A DNA stretch of 64,000 nucleotides from Sneathiella sp. HT1-7. GTDB taxonomy: Bacteria > Pseudomonadota > Alphaproteobacteria > Sneathiellales > Sneathiellaceae. The stretch lies in NCBI RefSeq assembly GCF_020731145.1, contig NZ_JAJFZN010000001.1, forward strand, positions 372,001-436,000. Reading direction: 5' to 3'. The notes below the pieces were generated by a model, which worked only from the letters and a program-made list of their open reading frames with translations, ran no database searches and was not told the DNA's origin. The position numbers and the translations under genes were made by a program. How positions within the stretch are numbered: the first letter of the stretch is position 1; the number at the start of each line of letters is the position of its first letter. This document shows, piece by piece, positions 16,973-27,796 of the stretch.

Positions 16973-17668
16973 ATGACAGAAAATCCTCGCTGGAAAAGTT
17001 TTGACCATATCGATTGCTGGATATTCGATCTGGATAACACGCTCTATCCATCAAAATCGAACCTGTTCGCGAAAATTGATAAGAAAATGGGAGAGTTTAT
17101 TTCAGATTTTCTTAAAGTGGATCTTATCGAGGCAAAGAATGTTCAGAAAAAGTATTTTCACGAACATGGGACAACCCTGAGTGGGCTGATGCAGAATTAT
17201 GATATAAATCCTGCCGATTTCCTCGATTATGTGCATGATATCGATGTCTCTGATCTTTTAGCAGCACCGGAATTGAGCGATGCTCTGGAACAATTACCGG
17301 GTCGCAAAATTATCTTCACCAACGGATCGCACTATCACGCAACCAACGTATCAACCCAACTCGGGATCGATCATCATTTTGATCATATCTTCGATATCGT
17401 TGCCGCTGATTTCAAACCCAAACCGCATAAGCCTGTGTATGAGAAACTGGTACGGGAATTTGATATTAATCCCGAAAAAGCTGTTCTTTTCGAGGATATG
17501 GCCGTCAATCTGGCGCCCGCGCATGAAATGGGAATGACGACCGTCTGGATTCCAAATGAAGAACATTGGTCGAGTCATGGTGCCGAAGGACCGCATATTC
17601 ATTATCAAACAGACGATCTCCCTCGATGGCTGAGCGACCTGCTAACGGATCGCCCACAAATTACATAA
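16973..17668 (+). CDS. HAD-family pyrimidine 5'-nucleotidase
   Basis: 231 residues of the HAD-IA/SDT1-like group that dephosphorylates UMP, CMP and related nucleotides. Motif I is CWIFDLDNTLYPS with nucleophile Asp and acid/base Asp two residues on; motif II is IFTNGSHYHA; motif III Lys lies in FKPKPHKPVYEKL; motif IV is VLFEDMAVNLAPAHEMG. Cytoplasmic. Placed 84 bp ahead of dapD on the same strand, an arrangement common in alphaproteobacteria. Ribosome binding site is weak. Confidence 0.9.
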   Translation: MTENPRWKSFDHIDCWIFDLDNTLYPSKSNLFAKIDKKMGEFISDFLKVDLIEAKNVQKKYFHEHGTTLSGLMQNYDINPADFLDYVHDIDVSDLLAAPELSDALEQLPGRKIIFTNGSHYHATNVSTQLGIDHHFDHIFDIVAADFKPKPHKPVYEKLVREFDINPEKAVLFEDMAVNLAPAHEMGMTTVWIPNEEHWSSHGAEGPHIHYQTDDLPRWLSDLLTDRPQIT

Positions 17669-17752
17669 AACCTGCCGCGCAGATTGACATCTGCCGGTGG
17701 CGGGGTATGTTCTCGCGAACATAGATTTACCAGACTTCAGGGACAAACCACT

Positions 17753-18598
17753 ATGACATTAGCCGAATTGCAGCCGGTTGTTGAGGCCGCTTGGGAAAGC
17801 CGGGACAATATTTCGACCACAACAACGGGCGAAGTCCGCGATGCCGTTGAGGCAACGTTGAATGCTCTCGACAGCGGAGAGCTCCGTGTCGCCGAAAAAG
17901 GAAGTGATGGCTGGGTTGTCAATCAATGGGCCAAGAAAGCGGTCCTGCTCTCCTTCCGCCTCAACGACATGGAAATGATTGCTGGTGGCCCAGGCAACAA
18001 TTCAAACTGGTGGGACAAGGTGCCGAGCAAGTTTGAAGGTTGGGGAGAAAACCGCTTTCGCGAAGCCGGTTTCCGTGCCGTACCAAACTGTATCGTTCGC
18101 AGAAGCGCCTATATTGCCCCCGGCGCCATCCTGATGCCGAGCTTTGTCAATCTTGGTGCCTATGTCGATAGCGGCACGATGGTAGATACTTGGGTGACGG
18201 TCGGTTCCTGCGCCCAGATCGGCAAGAATGTACATCTGTCTGGCGGCGTCGGAATTGGCGGCGTACTTGAACCTTTGCAGGCTGATCCGGTTATCATCGA
18301 AGATAACTGCTTCATCGGCGCCCGCTCCGAGATTGTGGAGGGTGTTATTGTTGAGGAAGGCTCAGTCCTTTCCATGGGCGTCTTTATCAGCGCCTCCACC
18401 AAGATCATCAACCGCGATACCGGCGAGATCCATATCGGTCGCGTACCTGCCTATTCCGTCGTTGTCCCGGGCAGCCTTCCCGGCAAACCGCTTCCGGATG
18501 GAACCCCGGGTCCGAGCCTCTATTGCGCCGTCATCGTCAAGACAGTGGACGCGCAGACCCGCTCCAAAACATCGATCAATGATTTGTTGAGAGACTGA
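17753..18598 (+). CDS. dapD: 2,3,4,5-tetrahydropyridine-2,6-dicarboxylate N-succinyltransferase
   Basis: Adds a succinyl group in the succinylase branch of lysine/diaminopimelate biosynthesis; dapE downstream removes it later. 281 residues: a helical N-terminal domain, then a left-handed beta-helix visible as hexapeptide repeats ([50 protein letters not shown]), and a C-terminal segment with [15 protein letters not shown]. Start at ATG 17753 gives the usual length; the open frame extends to 17684 without conserved sequence. Ends at a perfect-stem terminator. Confidence 0.96.
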   Translation: MTLAELQPVVEAAWESRDNISTTTTGEVRDAVEATLNALDSGELRVAEKGSDGWVVNQWAKKAVLLSFRLNDMEMIAGGPGNNSNWWDKVPSKFEGWGENRFREAGFRAVPNCIVRRSAYIAPGAILMPSFVNLGAYVDSGTMVDTWVTVGSCAQIGKNVHLSGGVGIGGVLEPLQADPVIIEDNCFIGARSEIVEGVIVEEGSVLSMGVFISASTKIINRDTGEIHIGRVPAYSVVVPGSLPGKPLPDGTPGPSLYCAVIVKTVDAQTRSKTSINDLLRD

Positions 18599-18605
18599 TA
18601 AAACC

Positions 18606-18640
18606 AACCGGCGGAGATATATCTCCGCCGGTTCTCTTAT
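18606..18640. terminator. bidirectional intrinsic terminator
   Basis: A perfect palindrome, arms AACCGGCGGAGATA and TATCTCCGCCGGTT (18606-18633), lies between the convergent dapD and DMT-transporter genes. Reading leftward it is followed by GGTTTTA; reading rightward by TTCTCTTAT. Confidence 0.8.
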
Positions 18641-19515
18641 CGGCGCAAATTTTCGCGATAGATCATATAAAGTCCACTGCCGGCAATTATAACAACGCCG
18701 ATCCAAACGTTAAGCGCCGGAAAATCAGCAAAAACGAAATATCCCAGTAAAACCGCCCAAAGAAGCGCCGTATATTCAAATGGTGTAATCACGCCAACCT
18801 CACCAATGGCGAATGACCTTACAAGACAGATATTCCCCGCGAGCGACAACAACGCCATCAACACCACAAGGCCCAGATCGTCCATCGGCATAGGCTGCCA
18901 GGCGAAAATTGACGCAATTCCGGAAGCAACCAAAAGACCGAGATTGCTATAGAAAATAATCGTGAACGTCGTCTCGGTACGGCTCAAAACCCGCCCGGTC
19001 AGCATGACGCCGCAATAACAGAGACTCGCGGCGAGCACCATAAAGGCCTCCGGCTTCAGCAGACCGGACGTGGGTTGCAGGACGAACAAGACACCCGCGA
19101 AACCAACGAAGATCGCGCTCCAGCGGTGGATACCGACCTTTTCTTTGAACAGCGGCACCGAAAGCGCCGTCATTACAAATGGCGAAATAAAGAAGATGAC
19201 CGTCGCATCGGCAAGCGGAAGTTCTTTCAATGACTGAAAAAACAGAAGTGGCGCGAAGATGCCAAAAGCAATCCGAAGGGCATGGCCACGGATTTGCCGA
19301 GTTTTAATCATATGGGATTCCCCGCGCGCGGCTGCCCAAATCAGCAGAAGCGGCAAAAGAATAGCGCCGCGGATCGCCAGCATTTGAACGACTGAATAGT
19401 TCGCCTCAACCAAAAGCTTCGCGACCGCATCCATAGACGTCATAAAAAGCATACCAACGACGATGAATATAATTCCGCGGATATTTCCCGATTCTGTAAG
19501 TGAGGTGAGAGACAT
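18637..19515 (-). CDS. DMT superfamily (EamA) transporter
   Basis: A 292-residue inner-membrane protein with about ten hydrophobic helices arranged as two EamA repeats (residues about 10-145 and 155-288), and no other domain. Members export or import small metabolites, often amino acids or their analogues; the substrate here cannot be predicted. A marker is TPFEYTALLWAVLLGYFVFAD near the C-terminus, typical of this subgroup. Monocistronic: divergent from dapE, convergent with dapD. Confidence 0.9.
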   Translation of the reverse strand: MSLTSLTESGNIRGIIFIVVGMLFMTSMDAVAKLLVEANYSVVQMLAIRGAILLPLLLIWAAARGESHMIKTRQIRGHALRIAFGIFAPLLFFQSLKELPLADATVIFFISPFVMTALSVPLFKEKVGIHRWSAIFVGFAGVLFVLQPTSGLLKPEAFMVLAASLCYCGVMLTGRVLSRTETTFTIIFYSNLGLLVASGIASIFAWQPMPMDDLGLVVLMALLSLAGNICLVRSFAIGEVGVITPFEYTALLWAVLLGYFVFADFPALNVWIGVVIIAGSGLYMIYRENLRR

Positions 19516-19647
19516 AGTACGACTTTCTTATTTAAGCGGAGCAGTCTTATCCTGTGCCCGTAGAAACTGCAATGACAGTGATAGAATTATTTACTACATC
19601 CACCTTCCCCATTGACCGAACGGCCCACCGAACGGTAAAGGTCATTC

Positions 19648-20829
19648 ATGGATAAGAACTTGCAAATATCGGAAGTCATCGCCCTTACTCAGGCGTTGTT
19701 GCGATGCCCGAGTGTTACACCGGAAGATGCCGGCGCCCTTGACGTGCTTCAGAAGAGTCTGGAAGAAATTGGCTTTGTCTGCCACCGGCTCACCTTTGGC
19801 GAAGAGGGCACACCAGATGTGGAAAACCTTTACGCACGTTTTGGCACAGAAGCACCGAATTTGTGTTTTGCCGGTCATACGGACGTCGTGCCCATTGGCA
19901 ATGCAGAAGCCTGGAGTGTCGATCCCTTCAATGGCACTATTAAGGACGGAGTGATTATTGGCCGTGGCGCTGCCGACATGAAAGCAGCGGTTGCGGCCTT
20001 CGCCACAGCCTCAAACCGGCTAATCAATGAAACCGGTGGTAAGTTTGCAGGTTCCCTAAGCCTTTTGATTACCGGCGATGAAGAAGGCCCAGCCATCAAC
20101 GGCACCCGCAAAGTCCTCGACTGGATGGTTGAAAATGGCGAAAAGATAGACCATTGCATCGTTGGCGAACCAACAAATCCCCATGAGCTTGGGGATATGG
20201 TCAAGATCGGCAGGCGCGGCTCCTTCACCGGCTATCTCAATGTAATCGGAACGGAAGGGCATATTGCCTATCCTCACCTTGCCGATAATCCCGTGCCACA
20301 TCTCGCGGCAATGGTCGTGGCCCTAGACGAGTTGGTTCTTGATAACGGGACGGAGCATTTTCAGCCAAGCAATCTGGAATTCACAACGGTTGATGTCGGT
20401 AACCCGGCGACAAATGTCATCCCTAAGTCGGCACACGGTACGTTCAACATCCGGTTCAATACACATCATAGTCTCGACTCACTTGAACAAACAATTATTA
20501 AGGTGCTTGATCGCGTCGCCAAGGAGCGTCACTGCCAATATGAGCTCGATATCCGAAAAAACTCGTCACCCTTCCTCACACCGGAAGGGGAATTCAGTGC
20601 GCTTATTGTTGAGGCAATCGAAAAACGTCTAGGCCGAAAGCCCGAGCTTTCAACCACCGGCGGCACGTCAGATGCCCGCTTTATCAAGGATCACTGCCCT
20701 GTTGTGGAATTCGGCCTGATCAGCCAGACCATGCATAAAATAGACGAACGGGCCGATGTGGCAGATGTCGAGGCACTGACCGATATCTATGCGGATATTC
20801 TAAGAAGTTATTTTGCGAAAGACAGATGA
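19648..20829 (+). CDS. dapE: succinyl-diaminopimelate desuccinylase
   Basis: Zinc-dependent M20 hydrolase that releases succinate from N-succinyl-L,L-diaminopimelate. 393 residues. Metal-binding segments are [23 protein letters not shown] and [11 protein letters not shown], with the late histidine region [23 protein letters not shown] precedes the ATG. It pairs with dapD one gene away, though not in the same transcript. Its stop overlaps the next gene by 4 bases. Confidence 0.96.
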   Translation: MDKNLQISEVIALTQALLRCPSVTPEDAGALDVLQKSLEEIGFVCHRLTFGEEGTPDVENLYARFGTEAPNLCFAGHTDVVPIGNAEAWSVDPFNGTIKDGVIIGRGAADMKAAVAAFATASNRLINETGGKFAGSLSLLITGDEEGPAINGTRKVLDWMVENGEKIDHCIVGEPTNPHELGDMVKIGRRGSFTGYLNVIGTEGHIAYPHLADNPVPHLAAMVVALDELVLDNGTEHFQPSNLEFTTVDVGNPATNVIPKSAHGTFNIRFNTHHSLDSLEQTIIKVLDRVAKERHCQYELDIRKNSSPFLTPEGEFSALIVEAIEKRLGRKPELSTTGGTSDARFIKDHCPVVEFGLISQTMHKIDERADVADVEALTDIYADILRSYFAKDR

Positions 20830-21404
20830 CCAGTATTCGGGAAATCGTCAATTCACTTTTTGGCGTCTATCTTCTCGCGCGGCGGGATCCCCACGCACTC
20901 GCCTATTTCAATATGTCGATGGAAGGATTTTATCGCTCATTCCTGGCGATGATCCTCGCGTTACCTCTGTTCGCAATTGAAAATTCGATCGACTACCGGA
21001 AAGTTCCAACAGATACGTCGATTGTTCCGTTCTTGCTCTACCTCTGCCTCGCCTTACTGATTAGTTGGGGCTCATATCTGGCAATTGTCGCCGTGCTCGC
21101 GCGCTATATGGGCTTCTCGGATCGCTATAGCATTTTTGTCGTCGTATACAATTGGATGCAATTCGGGATCATCCTTGTCTGGTTCCCAATCTCCATTATC
21201 GCAACGGGGATATTTCCAGAAAATATTGCCGCTACGATGACTCTGCTTTTCATTGCTGCGACATATGCCCTTCTCTGGTACATGTTGAAAGTTACACTCA
21301 ACCTGACAGGAATGACAGCGGTCGGCTTGGCTTTTTTAGAGTTTTTGATCGTGATATTGGTGCAGTCAATTTTTCTAGAGTGGATTTTTACCGTGCCGGC
21401 CTAA
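20826..21404 (+). CDS. multi-pass membrane protein of unknown function
   Basis: 192 residues, no signal peptide, five or six transmembrane helices (around 35-52, 65-90, 105-132, 137-160 and 165-190). No catalytic motif is seen; the two loops [20 protein letters not shown] and [19 protein letters not shown] look the most constrained, giving a shape reminiscent of Yip1-type proteins, though I cannot confirm this. Its ATG overlaps the dapE stop (ATGA), so it is translationally coupled to dapE. It overlaps convergent truA by 4 bp at the stop codons. Confidence 0.75.
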   Translation: MTSIREIVNSLFGVYLLARRDPHALAYFNMSMEGFYRSFLAMILALPLFAIENSIDYRKVPTDTSIVPFLLYLCLALLISWGSYLAIVAVLARYMGFSDRYSIFVVVYNWMQFGIILVWFPISIIATGIFPENIAATMTLLFIAATYALLWYMLKVTLNLTGMTAVGLAFLEFLIVILVQSIFLEWIFTVPA

Positions 21405-22141
21405 TCATAGTCTACCTGCGTCAAATATAGGCCGTAAGGCGGCGCATTTGGACCTGCGCGCTGACGGTCTTTTGCCTCCAGCGCATCCGTCAAATCTTCC
21501 TTTGTCCATTGATCTGTCCCAATAAGGGAGAGGCTACCGACCATTGATCGGACCTGATTATGCAGGAAGGAAATAGCCGAGGCCCGGATTTGTATTTCCT
21601 CTCCTTTACGACACACGGAAAGCTTTTCAAGTGTCCGGACTGGCGAACTCGCCTGACAGGCGGCGGCGCGAAAACTGGTAAAATCATGACGGCCGATCAA
21701 AATCTGTGCCGCTTCATTCATCGCATCTGCATCAAGCTCTCGTTTAACAAGCCACGCAAGACCAGCATCCACGGTCAAGGGGGCTCGACGATTGATGATC
21801 CTGTAAAGATAATGCCGCTTCTTCGCAGAAAAGCGCGCGCTGAAGTCTTCGTTTACTTCTTCGCAGTCGAGAACCGCAATCGGCGCCGGCTTCAGATGCT
21901 GGTTCAGCGCGTTCATGACGACCTGTGGTTCTCTGTTCCTGGCAAGTTCAAAATTCGCGACCTGCCCGAGAGCATGAACCCCGGCGTCCGTACGACCCGC
22001 GCCCTGAATACGCACATCTTCCCCGCAAAAATCGAATATGGCCTCCTCAATATGCTGCTGAACAGAGGGGCCATTATTCTGACGCTGCCAGCCCACGAGA
22101 TCGCGCCCATCATATTCAATTTTTATGCGATAACAGGGCAT
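21401..22141 (-). CDS. truA: tRNA pseudouridine(38-40) synthase
   Basis: Isomerises uridines 38-40 in tRNA anticodon arms. 246 residues with the catalytic aspartate in [26 protein letters not shown]-like substrate segment ([12 protein letters not shown]) and [11 protein letters not shown] near the C-terminus. The ATG shares one base with the fmt stop (TGATG), so fmt and truA, and probably def, form one leftward unit. Confidence 0.96.
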   Translation of the reverse strand: MPCYRIKIEYDGRDLVGWQRQNNGPSVQQHIEEAIFDFCGEDVRIQGAGRTDAGVHALGQVANFELARNREPQVVMNALNQHLKPAPIAVLDCEEVNEDFSARFSAKKRHYLYRIINRRAPLTVDAGLAWLVKRELDADAMNEAAQILIGRHDFTSFRAAACQASSPVRTLEKLSVCRKGEEIQIRASAISFLHNQVRSMVGSLSLIGTDQWTKEDLTDALEAKDRQRAGPNAPPYGLYLTQVDYD

Positions 22142-23064
22142 CAGCCCAACACCTCGCCTTTTGCGATAGGTCGACCATTGAGGAAGGCCGCGGCATTCAT
22201 TGCGCTTTTACCGGCGGGTTGCAGGGTGATGAGCCTCAATGCTCCCTCTCCGCAAGCAATTGTCAACTGATCATCCAGCGCTTCGCCGGGTGCGCCGTCT
22301 CCGTCTACCGGCATCGCTGACAACAGCTTGATCCGCTGCCCTTGATATTCAAAATACGCGCCCGGTGCCGGGTTCAGGCCGCGAATATGACGATCAAGTT
22401 CGATGGCGCTACGGCCCCAGTCGATCTCGGCCTCGGATTTTGAAATTTTCTCGGCGTAAGTAATGCCGTCGGCCGCCTGCGGCGTTGCAACAACATCCGG
22501 ACTTCCAAGCTTCCCCAAGGTCCCAAGCATCAAAGTCCCCCCAACATCGGCAAGCGCATCATGAAGAACGCCCGCCGTCGTCTCAGCTGTGATTGGCACC
22601 CGTGCTTCGCTCAAAACCGGGCCTGTGTCCAACCCTGCCTCCATTTGCATAACAGCAATACCGGTTTCTTCATCCCCCGCCATGATCGCCCGCTGGATCG
22701 GGGCGGCCCCGCGCCAGCGCGGAAGCAAAGACGCATGCAAATTAAGGCATCCGTACTTCGGTGCATCAAGAATTGCCTGAGGCAGAATGAGCCCATAGGC
22801 AACGACAATGGCAGCGTCGAGATTTAGCTCTGCAAACTCTGCCTGAACTTCCGGTGATTTTAGGGAGGCTGGCGTGCGGACCGGTAAACCCTCTGCCTCC
22901 GCCAGCTGATGGACGGCAGATGGCATCAGTTTCTTTCCCCGGCCCGCCCGGCGCGGGGGCTGAGAATAAACGCACACCACCTCATGCGGTGAGCCAATCA
23001 ACGCTCTCAGGATATGGGCGGAGAACTCCGGCGTTCCCATAAAGGCAAGTCGCAATCCCGCCAT
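22141..23064 (-). CDS. fmt: methionyl-tRNA formyltransferase
   Basis: Formylates initiator Met-tRNA using 10-formyl-THF. 307 residues: N-terminal Rossmann domain starting [18 protein letters not shown], catalytic region [29 protein letters not shown], and the C-terminal OB-fold domain from about residue 205. AGGAG precedes the ATG. It lies 10 bp downstream of def and overlaps truA, the usual def-fmt-truA arrangement in this class. Confidence 0.97.
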   Translation of the reverse strand: MAGLRLAFMGTPEFSAHILRALIGSPHEVVCVYSQPPRRAGRGKKLMPSAVHQLAEAEGLPVRTPASLKSPEVQAEFAELNLDAAIVVAYGLILPQAILDAPKYGCLNLHASLLPRWRGAAPIQRAIMAGDEETGIAVMQMEAGLDTGPVLSEARVPITAETTAGVLHDALADVGGTLMLGTLGKLGSPDVVATPQAADGITYAEKISKSEAEIDWGRSAIELDRHIRGLNPAPGAYFEYQGQRIKLLSAMPVDGDGAPGEALDDQLTIACGEGALRLITLQPAGKSAMNAAAFLNGRPIAKGEVLG

Positions 23065-23074
23065 AATGGCTCCT

Positions 23075-23596
23075 TTAGCTCGCCAGTTTTTTCAGTTTAA
23101 GCAATTTTCTCAAGATCATGTTGCGTTTGAGGGCAGAAATATGATCGAGGAACAGGATTCCATCCAAATGATCCATTTCATGCTGAACACAGGTAGCCAG
23201 CAAACCTTCCGCCCGCAATGTCTGTTGCTTTCCATCTACATCCAGATAGCTGATCTCTACTTCGGCGGGGCGTACCACATCGGCATAGTGCTCCGGCACG
23301 GACAGGCAGCCTTCTTCGTAGGTGACATCATGATCCGAAACCCAGGTGATTTCCGGATTGATCAGCGCGATCGGTTGCGGGTCCTCATTCTCGTTTCCTT
23401 TGCCGACTACATCCATAACCAGCAGGCGCTTTTGCACACCAACCTGTATTGCCGCCAAGCCAATTCCGGGCGCGGCATACATGGTATCGAACATATCATC
23501 GACCAGCTTGCGAATTTCCGCATCCACCTTTTCCACTGGTTGGGAGATAGTTTTCAAAAGCGGGTCCGGCGCTGTATATATGGGCAAAAGGGCCAT
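23075..23596 (-). CDS. def: peptide deformylase
   Basis: Removes the N-terminal formyl group from nascent proteins. 173 residues with the three motifs GIGLAAIQVG, EGCLSVPEHYADVVRP (metal-binding Cys) and QHEMDHLDG (two metal-binding His and the catalytic Glu). First gene of the def-fmt-truA unit; GGAAC precedes the ATG. Divergent from rmuC. Confidence 0.97.
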   Translation of the reverse strand: MALLPIYTAPDPLLKTISQPVEKVDAEIRKLVDDMFDTMYAAPGIGLAAIQVGVQKRLLVMDVVGKGNENEDPQPIALINPEITWVSDHDVTYEEGCLSVPEHYADVVRPAEVEISYLDVDGKQQTLRAEGLLATCVQHEMDHLDGILFLDHISALKRNMILRKLLKLKKLAS

Positions 23597-23708
23597 GGTG
23601 TTCCGTTGTTGTTCGCGTTACGATATATCCAAAGTGTAGGTATTATGCCTGTTTGCGTTCGTCAAGGCCATTGACGGCCAGAATATAGTGCGTTTGGGAG
23701 AGTTATTA

Positions 23709-24839
23709 ATGGAAATTGCCCTGATTGCGGTCATTGCGTTTCTGGCGGTTATCACGCTGGTTCTGTTCTTCAAGATGTCGAAGGCGGCAAAACTTGCGGA
23801 AACAGCCTCCACAAATAGCGAGAATTTGACCCGCCTGACCGAGAGCCTGATTAACCAGCAGGCTCAGCTCGAAGGGCAACTCAAGCAAATTTCAACGGAC
23901 AGCGCCCAAAGTCGTCAGGAGATCAACCAAACCCTGAGCGAGCGCCTGGATACTGTTTCCAAACGTTTAGGAGACAGCCTTACCCAGTCAGCGGAGAAAA
24001 CCGGCCAAAGCCTGACCGAACTACAGACCCGGCTCGCAGTGATCGACAAGGCGCAGAACAACCTGACGGAGCTTTCCAACCAAGTTGTCGGGCTACAGGA
24101 TATTCTCGCGAATAAGCAGGCACGTGGCGCCTTCGGTGAAATTCAGCTTAATGATCTGGTGAAATCGGCTCTACCGCCGTCGGCCTATGAATTTCAGGTA
24201 ACGCTTAGCAATCAGAAGCGTGCGGACTGCCTGATCAAACTTCCCAACCCTCCTGGCTCAATCGTCGTGGACGCGAAATTCCCACTAGAGAGCTATCACA
24301 TGCTGAGGCAGGCCGAAACCGACAGTGATAAAGTTCTGGCATCGCGCGCCTTTACTGGCGCCATGCAGAAGCATATCGCAGATATCAGCGAGAAGTATAT
24401 TCTGGAAGGAGAGACCGCCGAATCGGCGCTTCTTTTCCTGCCGTCCGAAGCTGTCTATGCGGAGCTTCATGCCAATTTCCCTGCGATACTGGAAAGATCC
24501 TACAAAGCAAGGGTCTGGATTGTCTCCCCGACAACTCTGATGGCGACCCTCAATACCGTACGTGCGGTGCTGAAGGATAGCCAGATGCGGGCACAGGCGG
24601 GGGTGATCCAGAAGGAAGTCGGGGTTTTGTTAAAGGATGTTTTGCGGCTTGATGCCCGAGTTGAGAATCTCGGAAAACATTTTTTGCAGGCCAGTAAGGA
24701 TATTGAACTTATCGAAACTTCAAGCCGGAAAATCAGCAGCCGCGCGGAAAAAATTGAAGAGCTGCAACTGGGGGAGGAAGAAAGTGATCTTCTGGCCGGG
24801 CCGCCAGATCAGCCGCATCTGATGGAAGAGCGGGATTAA
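23709..24839 (+). CDS. rmuC: DNA recombination protein RmuC
   Basis: 376 residues. One N-terminal membrane helix ([18 protein letters not shown]), then a long coiled coil (about 28-130), then the RmuC nuclease-like domain with [30 protein letters not shown] and [17 protein letters not shown]. The family limits DNA inversions between short repeats. ATG 23709 has GGGAGAG ahead at good distance; the frame runs back to a GTG at 23688 without support. Convergent with recR, overlapping it by 4 bp. Confidence 0.93.
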   Translation: MEIALIAVIAFLAVITLVLFFKMSKAAKLAETASTNSENLTRLTESLINQQAQLEGQLKQISTDSAQSRQEINQTLSERLDTVSKRLGDSLTQSAEKTGQSLTELQTRLAVIDKAQNNLTELSNQVVGLQDILANKQARGAFGEIQLNDLVKSALPPSAYEFQVTLSNQKRADCLIKLPNPPGSIVVDAKFPLESYHMLRQAETDSDKVLASRAFTGAMQKHIADISEKYILEGETAESALLFLPSEAVYAELHANFPAILERSYKARVWIVSPTTLMATLNTVRAVLKDSQMRAQAGVIQKEVGVLLKDVLRLDARVENLGKHFLQASKDIELIETSSRKISSRAEKIEELQLGEEESDLLAGPPDQPHLMEERD

Positions 24840-25432
24840 CCCATCGAACGTCGAGATTTCAGCGCCGCCGACAAGGTTCCATCGTCAAGATAGTCAAGTT
24901 CCCCTCCAACGGGAACACCATGCGCAAGCCGCGTGACCTGAACGCCGAAATCGGAAAGACGGTCAGATAGATAGTGAGAAGTTGTCTGGCCATCGACTGT
25001 CGCGTTGAGGGCAAGAATAACCTCAGTGATTCCCCCTTCCCCGACGCGGTGGATCAGGGGCTCCATATTAAGTTCATCCGGGCCAATCCCGTCGAGAGCG
25101 GATAGCGTGCCACCCAACACATGATAGCGCCCGCGAAACGCCTCTGAACGTTCCAGCGCCCAAAGGTCAGACACATCTTCCACCACACAAAGAAGGCTTT
25201 GATCCCGCTTAACATCCCGGCAGATATCGCAAGGATCAGTCACATCCAGGTTCCAGCATTGACTGCAGACTTTTACATTATCTGCGGCGGCCTGCATGGC
25301 GGCGGATAATGGCGTCAATAAGCTCTCTCGCCGGCTAATAAGATAGAGCGTCGCCCGGCGCGCAGAGCGGGGACCCAGTCCCGGAAGCTTGGAGAGAAGC
25401 TGTATCAGATGTTCAATTTCGGACTGGCTCAT
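24836..25432 (-). CDS. recR: recombination mediator RecR
   Basis: 198 residues, acts with RecF and RecO to load RecA on gapped DNA. The N-terminal helix-hairpin-helix ([14 protein letters not shown]), zinc finger ([16 protein letters not shown]) and Toprim domain ([28 protein letters not shown]) are all present. It is the last gene of dnaX-ybaB-recR, a classical arrangement. Confidence 0.97.
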   Translation of the reverse strand: MSQSEIEHLIQLLSKLPGLGPRSARRATLYLISRRESLLTPLSAAMQAAADNVKVCSQCWNLDVTDPCDICRDVKRDQSLLCVVEDVSDLWALERSEAFRGRYHVLGGTLSALDGIGPDELNMEPLIHRVGEGGITEVILALNATVDGQTTSHYLSDRLSDFGVQVTRLAHGVPVGGELDYLDDGTLSAALKSRRSMG

Positions 25433-25452
25433 AAGCGTATTTTACCGCCGCC

Positions 25453-25776
25453 CTAAAAGGGCATCTGCATACCGGGTGGCAGTTCCAATCCGCCGGTCAT
25501 TTCCTTCATTTTCTCTGCAGAATAAGCCTCTACTTTGCCGCGCGCGTCCGCATGTGCGGCAATTATCAGATCTTCCATGACTTCCTTGTCTTCAGGATCG
25601 ACAAGAGAAGAATCTACCTCAAGCTTGCGCATCTCGCCCTTGCAATTAAGTGTCACCTTGACCATGCCAGCTCCAGACTGGCCCATAACCTCATGATGTT
25701 CCAGTTCAGCCTGCATTTCGGCCATTTTACTTTGCATCTCTTTGGCCTGTTTCATCAGGTTGCCAAGGTTCTTCAT
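25453..25776 (-). CDS. ybaB: nucleoid-associated protein, YbaB/EbfC family
   Basis: 107 residues: a coiled helical N-terminus (MKNLGNLMKQAKEMQSKMAE) and the conserved core VKVTLNCKGEMRKLEVD with MEDLIIAAHADA. Small homodimeric DNA-binding protein. Its ATG overlaps the dnaX stop by 4 bases, coupling their translation. Confidence 0.96.
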   Translation of the reverse strand: MKNLGNLMKQAKEMQSKMAEMQAELEHHEVMGQSGAGMVKVTLNCKGEMRKLEVDSSLVDPEDKEVMEDLIIAAHADARGKVEAYSAEKMKEMTGGLELPPGMQMPF

Positions 25777-27608
25777 TCGAATGTATCTCCGTCATCAATT
25801 TCGTCTTCACCGGATATGTCATCGGGAAGCATTATGTCAAGGGAGGGACCGAGGTGCCGGATCTCCCGGATTGTTGCATTGGGGAAAAGAGATTTGATAT
25901 TTTGCACCATGGGATGGGCCTCCATCGCTTCAATCTCGGCCGCTTTATCGCTTTGGCGTTTCTCTGCGACGGTTGCAGTCCCTTCCGCTTGGGCGGTCAT
26001 TCGCACGTCCCATTGATCGCCGGTAATTTCACGCAGACGCCTACCAAGCCGAGCGGCGAGGTCCGCTGCAGCGCCCGCTGCCGGGCTGAATTCTATCATT
26101 CCATGTTCAAACGCCACAGGTCGGACGAAGTTAAGAACCTCTCCTTTGAGCTTGATATCCTGACGATCGGTCAAGAGGTTGACCACATCCTCCATGGATT
26201 GAAGCGGTTGTTTTTCAGGCACCAACTCCACCTTAACCGGCTCACGTTCCGGCAGATCGTCATTGCGCGCAACCAGCGACAAATGCCCGCGTGGATCGGT
26301 TCCCTGCTGCGGGGCCGGAGAGGCTGAAATCGCGACTGCGGCAGCGCGCCCTCCTGAGTGACCCATCGCCGGGCCGCCTTGCGGCGCAGATACCGGGCGG
26401 CTTCCATCATTTGTTGCGGAGGCTACACTGCCTTCTTTTGGGTTATCCGCAATCTGCCGCGCAAGGTCGTTCGGTGTTGGCAATTCGCTTACATAGGCAA
26501 GTCGGACCAGAACCATCTCCGCTGCAGCGAGCGGCATCGGTGCATGGCTGACTTCGTCCAGACCTTTCAACAGCATTTGCCACGTGCGGGCGAGCACGGG
26601 CATTGAAAGCTTCTTTGCCAGTTCCTCGCCCCGCGTAATTTCGCCGCCTGCCATGGCAATATTATTGGCGGCCTCTGGCGTGACTTTAAGGGACGTCAAC
26701 CAATGCGTTAGTTCCAGCAAATCCTGAATAATAACCACTGGATCGGCGCCGCTGTCATATTGGTTTCGCAGGAGCGCGAGCGCGTCCTTGATATTCCCTT
26801 CCATCAAGAGACCTAGCAGATCAAGGATACGGGTCCGGTCCGCTAGGCCAAGCATATCACGTACTTGCAGCGCCGTTACTGTTCCGTCCCCATGCGCTAT
26901 CGCTTGGTCAAGTAGCGACAGGCCGTCGCGCACCGACCCTTCAGCCGCGCGAGCGATCAGAGCAAGGGCATCCCCCTCAATTTCGGCCTGTTCCTTTTGG
27001 GCGATCGTCGCAAAATAAGCGGCAAGCGCATCCCCGTCGACCCGCTTCAGATCGAACCGCTGGCAACGGGACAGGACGGTAACCGGGATTTTTCGAATCT
27101 CTGTTGTCGCGAAAATGAATTTTACATGCTCGGGCGGCTCCTCCAGCGTTTTCAGTAACGCATTGAAAGCGTTCTTGGAGAGCATATGCACTTCGTCGAT
27201 GATGTAGATCTTAAACCGCGCGGCAACAGGCAGATACCGCACACCGTCAATCAATTCGCGGATATCATCCACACCGGTTCGGCTTGCCGCGTCCATTTCC
27301 AGAACATCCTGATGGCGATCCTCGGCAATGGCAACGCAGTTCTGGCACACTCCACAAGGGGTGACAGTTGGCCCCCCGTTCCCGTCCGGCCCTGTACAGT
27401 TAAGGCCCCGGGCGATAATGCGCGCTGTTGTCGTCTTGCCTATCCCGCGTGTTCCCGTCAGAATAAATGCATGGGCAAGACGTCCCGCTTCCAACGCATT
27501 GGAGAGCGTTTTCACCATCGCCTCATGGCCGATCAGCTCGTCGAAGGTCGACGGTCGATATTTACGGGCCAGCACTCGATAGGGGCTATTGGATTGATCA
27601 CTTGTCAT
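25773..27608 (-). CDS. dnaX: DNA polymerase III subunit gamma/tau
   Basis: Clamp-loader ATPase, 611 residues from ATG 27608. Domain I holds Walker A (GTRGIGKTTTARI), the four-Cys zinc module (C..CGVCQNC) and Walker B (YIIDEVHMLS), with the SRC motif in LSRCQRFDLKR. A variable Pro/Gly/Ala-rich linker (about 385-450) leads to the C-terminal tau domain. I saw no A-rich slippery site like the one that yields gamma in E. coli. The frame opens further upstream to 27674, but the conserved N-terminus (YRVLARKYRPSTF) fits 27608. An SRP RNA gene lies just upstream on the same strand. Confidence 0.96.
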   Translation of the reverse strand: MTSDQSNSPYRVLARKYRPSTFDELIGHEAMVKTLSNALEAGRLAHAFILTGTRGIGKTTTARIIARGLNCTGPDGNGGPTVTPCGVCQNCVAIAEDRHQDVLEMDAASRTGVDDIRELIDGVRYLPVAARFKIYIIDEVHMLSKNAFNALLKTLEEPPEHVKFIFATTEIRKIPVTVLSRCQRFDLKRVDGDALAAYFATIAQKEQAEIEGDALALIARAAEGSVRDGLSLLDQAIAHGDGTVTALQVRDMLGLADRTRILDLLGLLMEGNIKDALALLRNQYDSGADPVVIIQDLLELTHWLTSLKVTPEAANNIAMAGGEITRGEELAKKLSMPVLARTWQMLLKGLDEVSHAPMPLAAAEMVLVRLAYVSELPTPNDLARQIADNPKEGSVASATNDGSRPVSAPQGGPAMGHSGGRAAAVAISASPAPQQGTDPRGHLSLVARNDDLPEREPVKVELVPEKQPLQSMEDVVNLLTDRQDIKLKGEVLNFVRPVAFEHGMIEFSPAAGAAADLAARLGRRLREITGDQWDVRMTAQAEGTATVAEKRQSDKAAEIEAMEAHPMVQNIKSLFPNATIREIRHLGPSLDIMLPDDISGEDEIDDGDTFE

Positions 27609-27699
27609 GGCGCAATCATAGCAGAGAACTTCAGCTAAATACCAGTCAAAGGAACAGGATTTGTTCGCTTGCATGCAACAATGACATGGGAAAGTAGAA

Positions 27700-27790
27700 G
27701 ACTGACAACGACCCGCACCGAAACTCGTTACGGCTGCTTCCTTCCGGATCTGACCGGGTTCGCGAGGAGCACGCCCATCGCCAGCCTTCC
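27700..27790 (-). ncRNA. ffs: signal recognition particle RNA, small bacterial type (4.5S)
   Basis: The minus strand carries GGTCAGATCCGGAAGGAAGC, the invariant apical loop of domain IV that binds Ffh, followed by AGCCGTAACGAG. The flanks GGCTGGCGATGGGCG and CGGGTCGTTGTCAGTC pair to close a long hairpin of about 90 bases. Position just upstream of dnaX-ybaB-recR is the common alphaproteobacterial location. Ends are approximate. Confidence 0.96.
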
Positions 27791-27796
27791 ACCGTC

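Noticed and set aside
25773-27608. Programmed frameshift site in dnaX
   Set aside because: No A-rich slippery heptamer with a following stem was seen in the coding strand.
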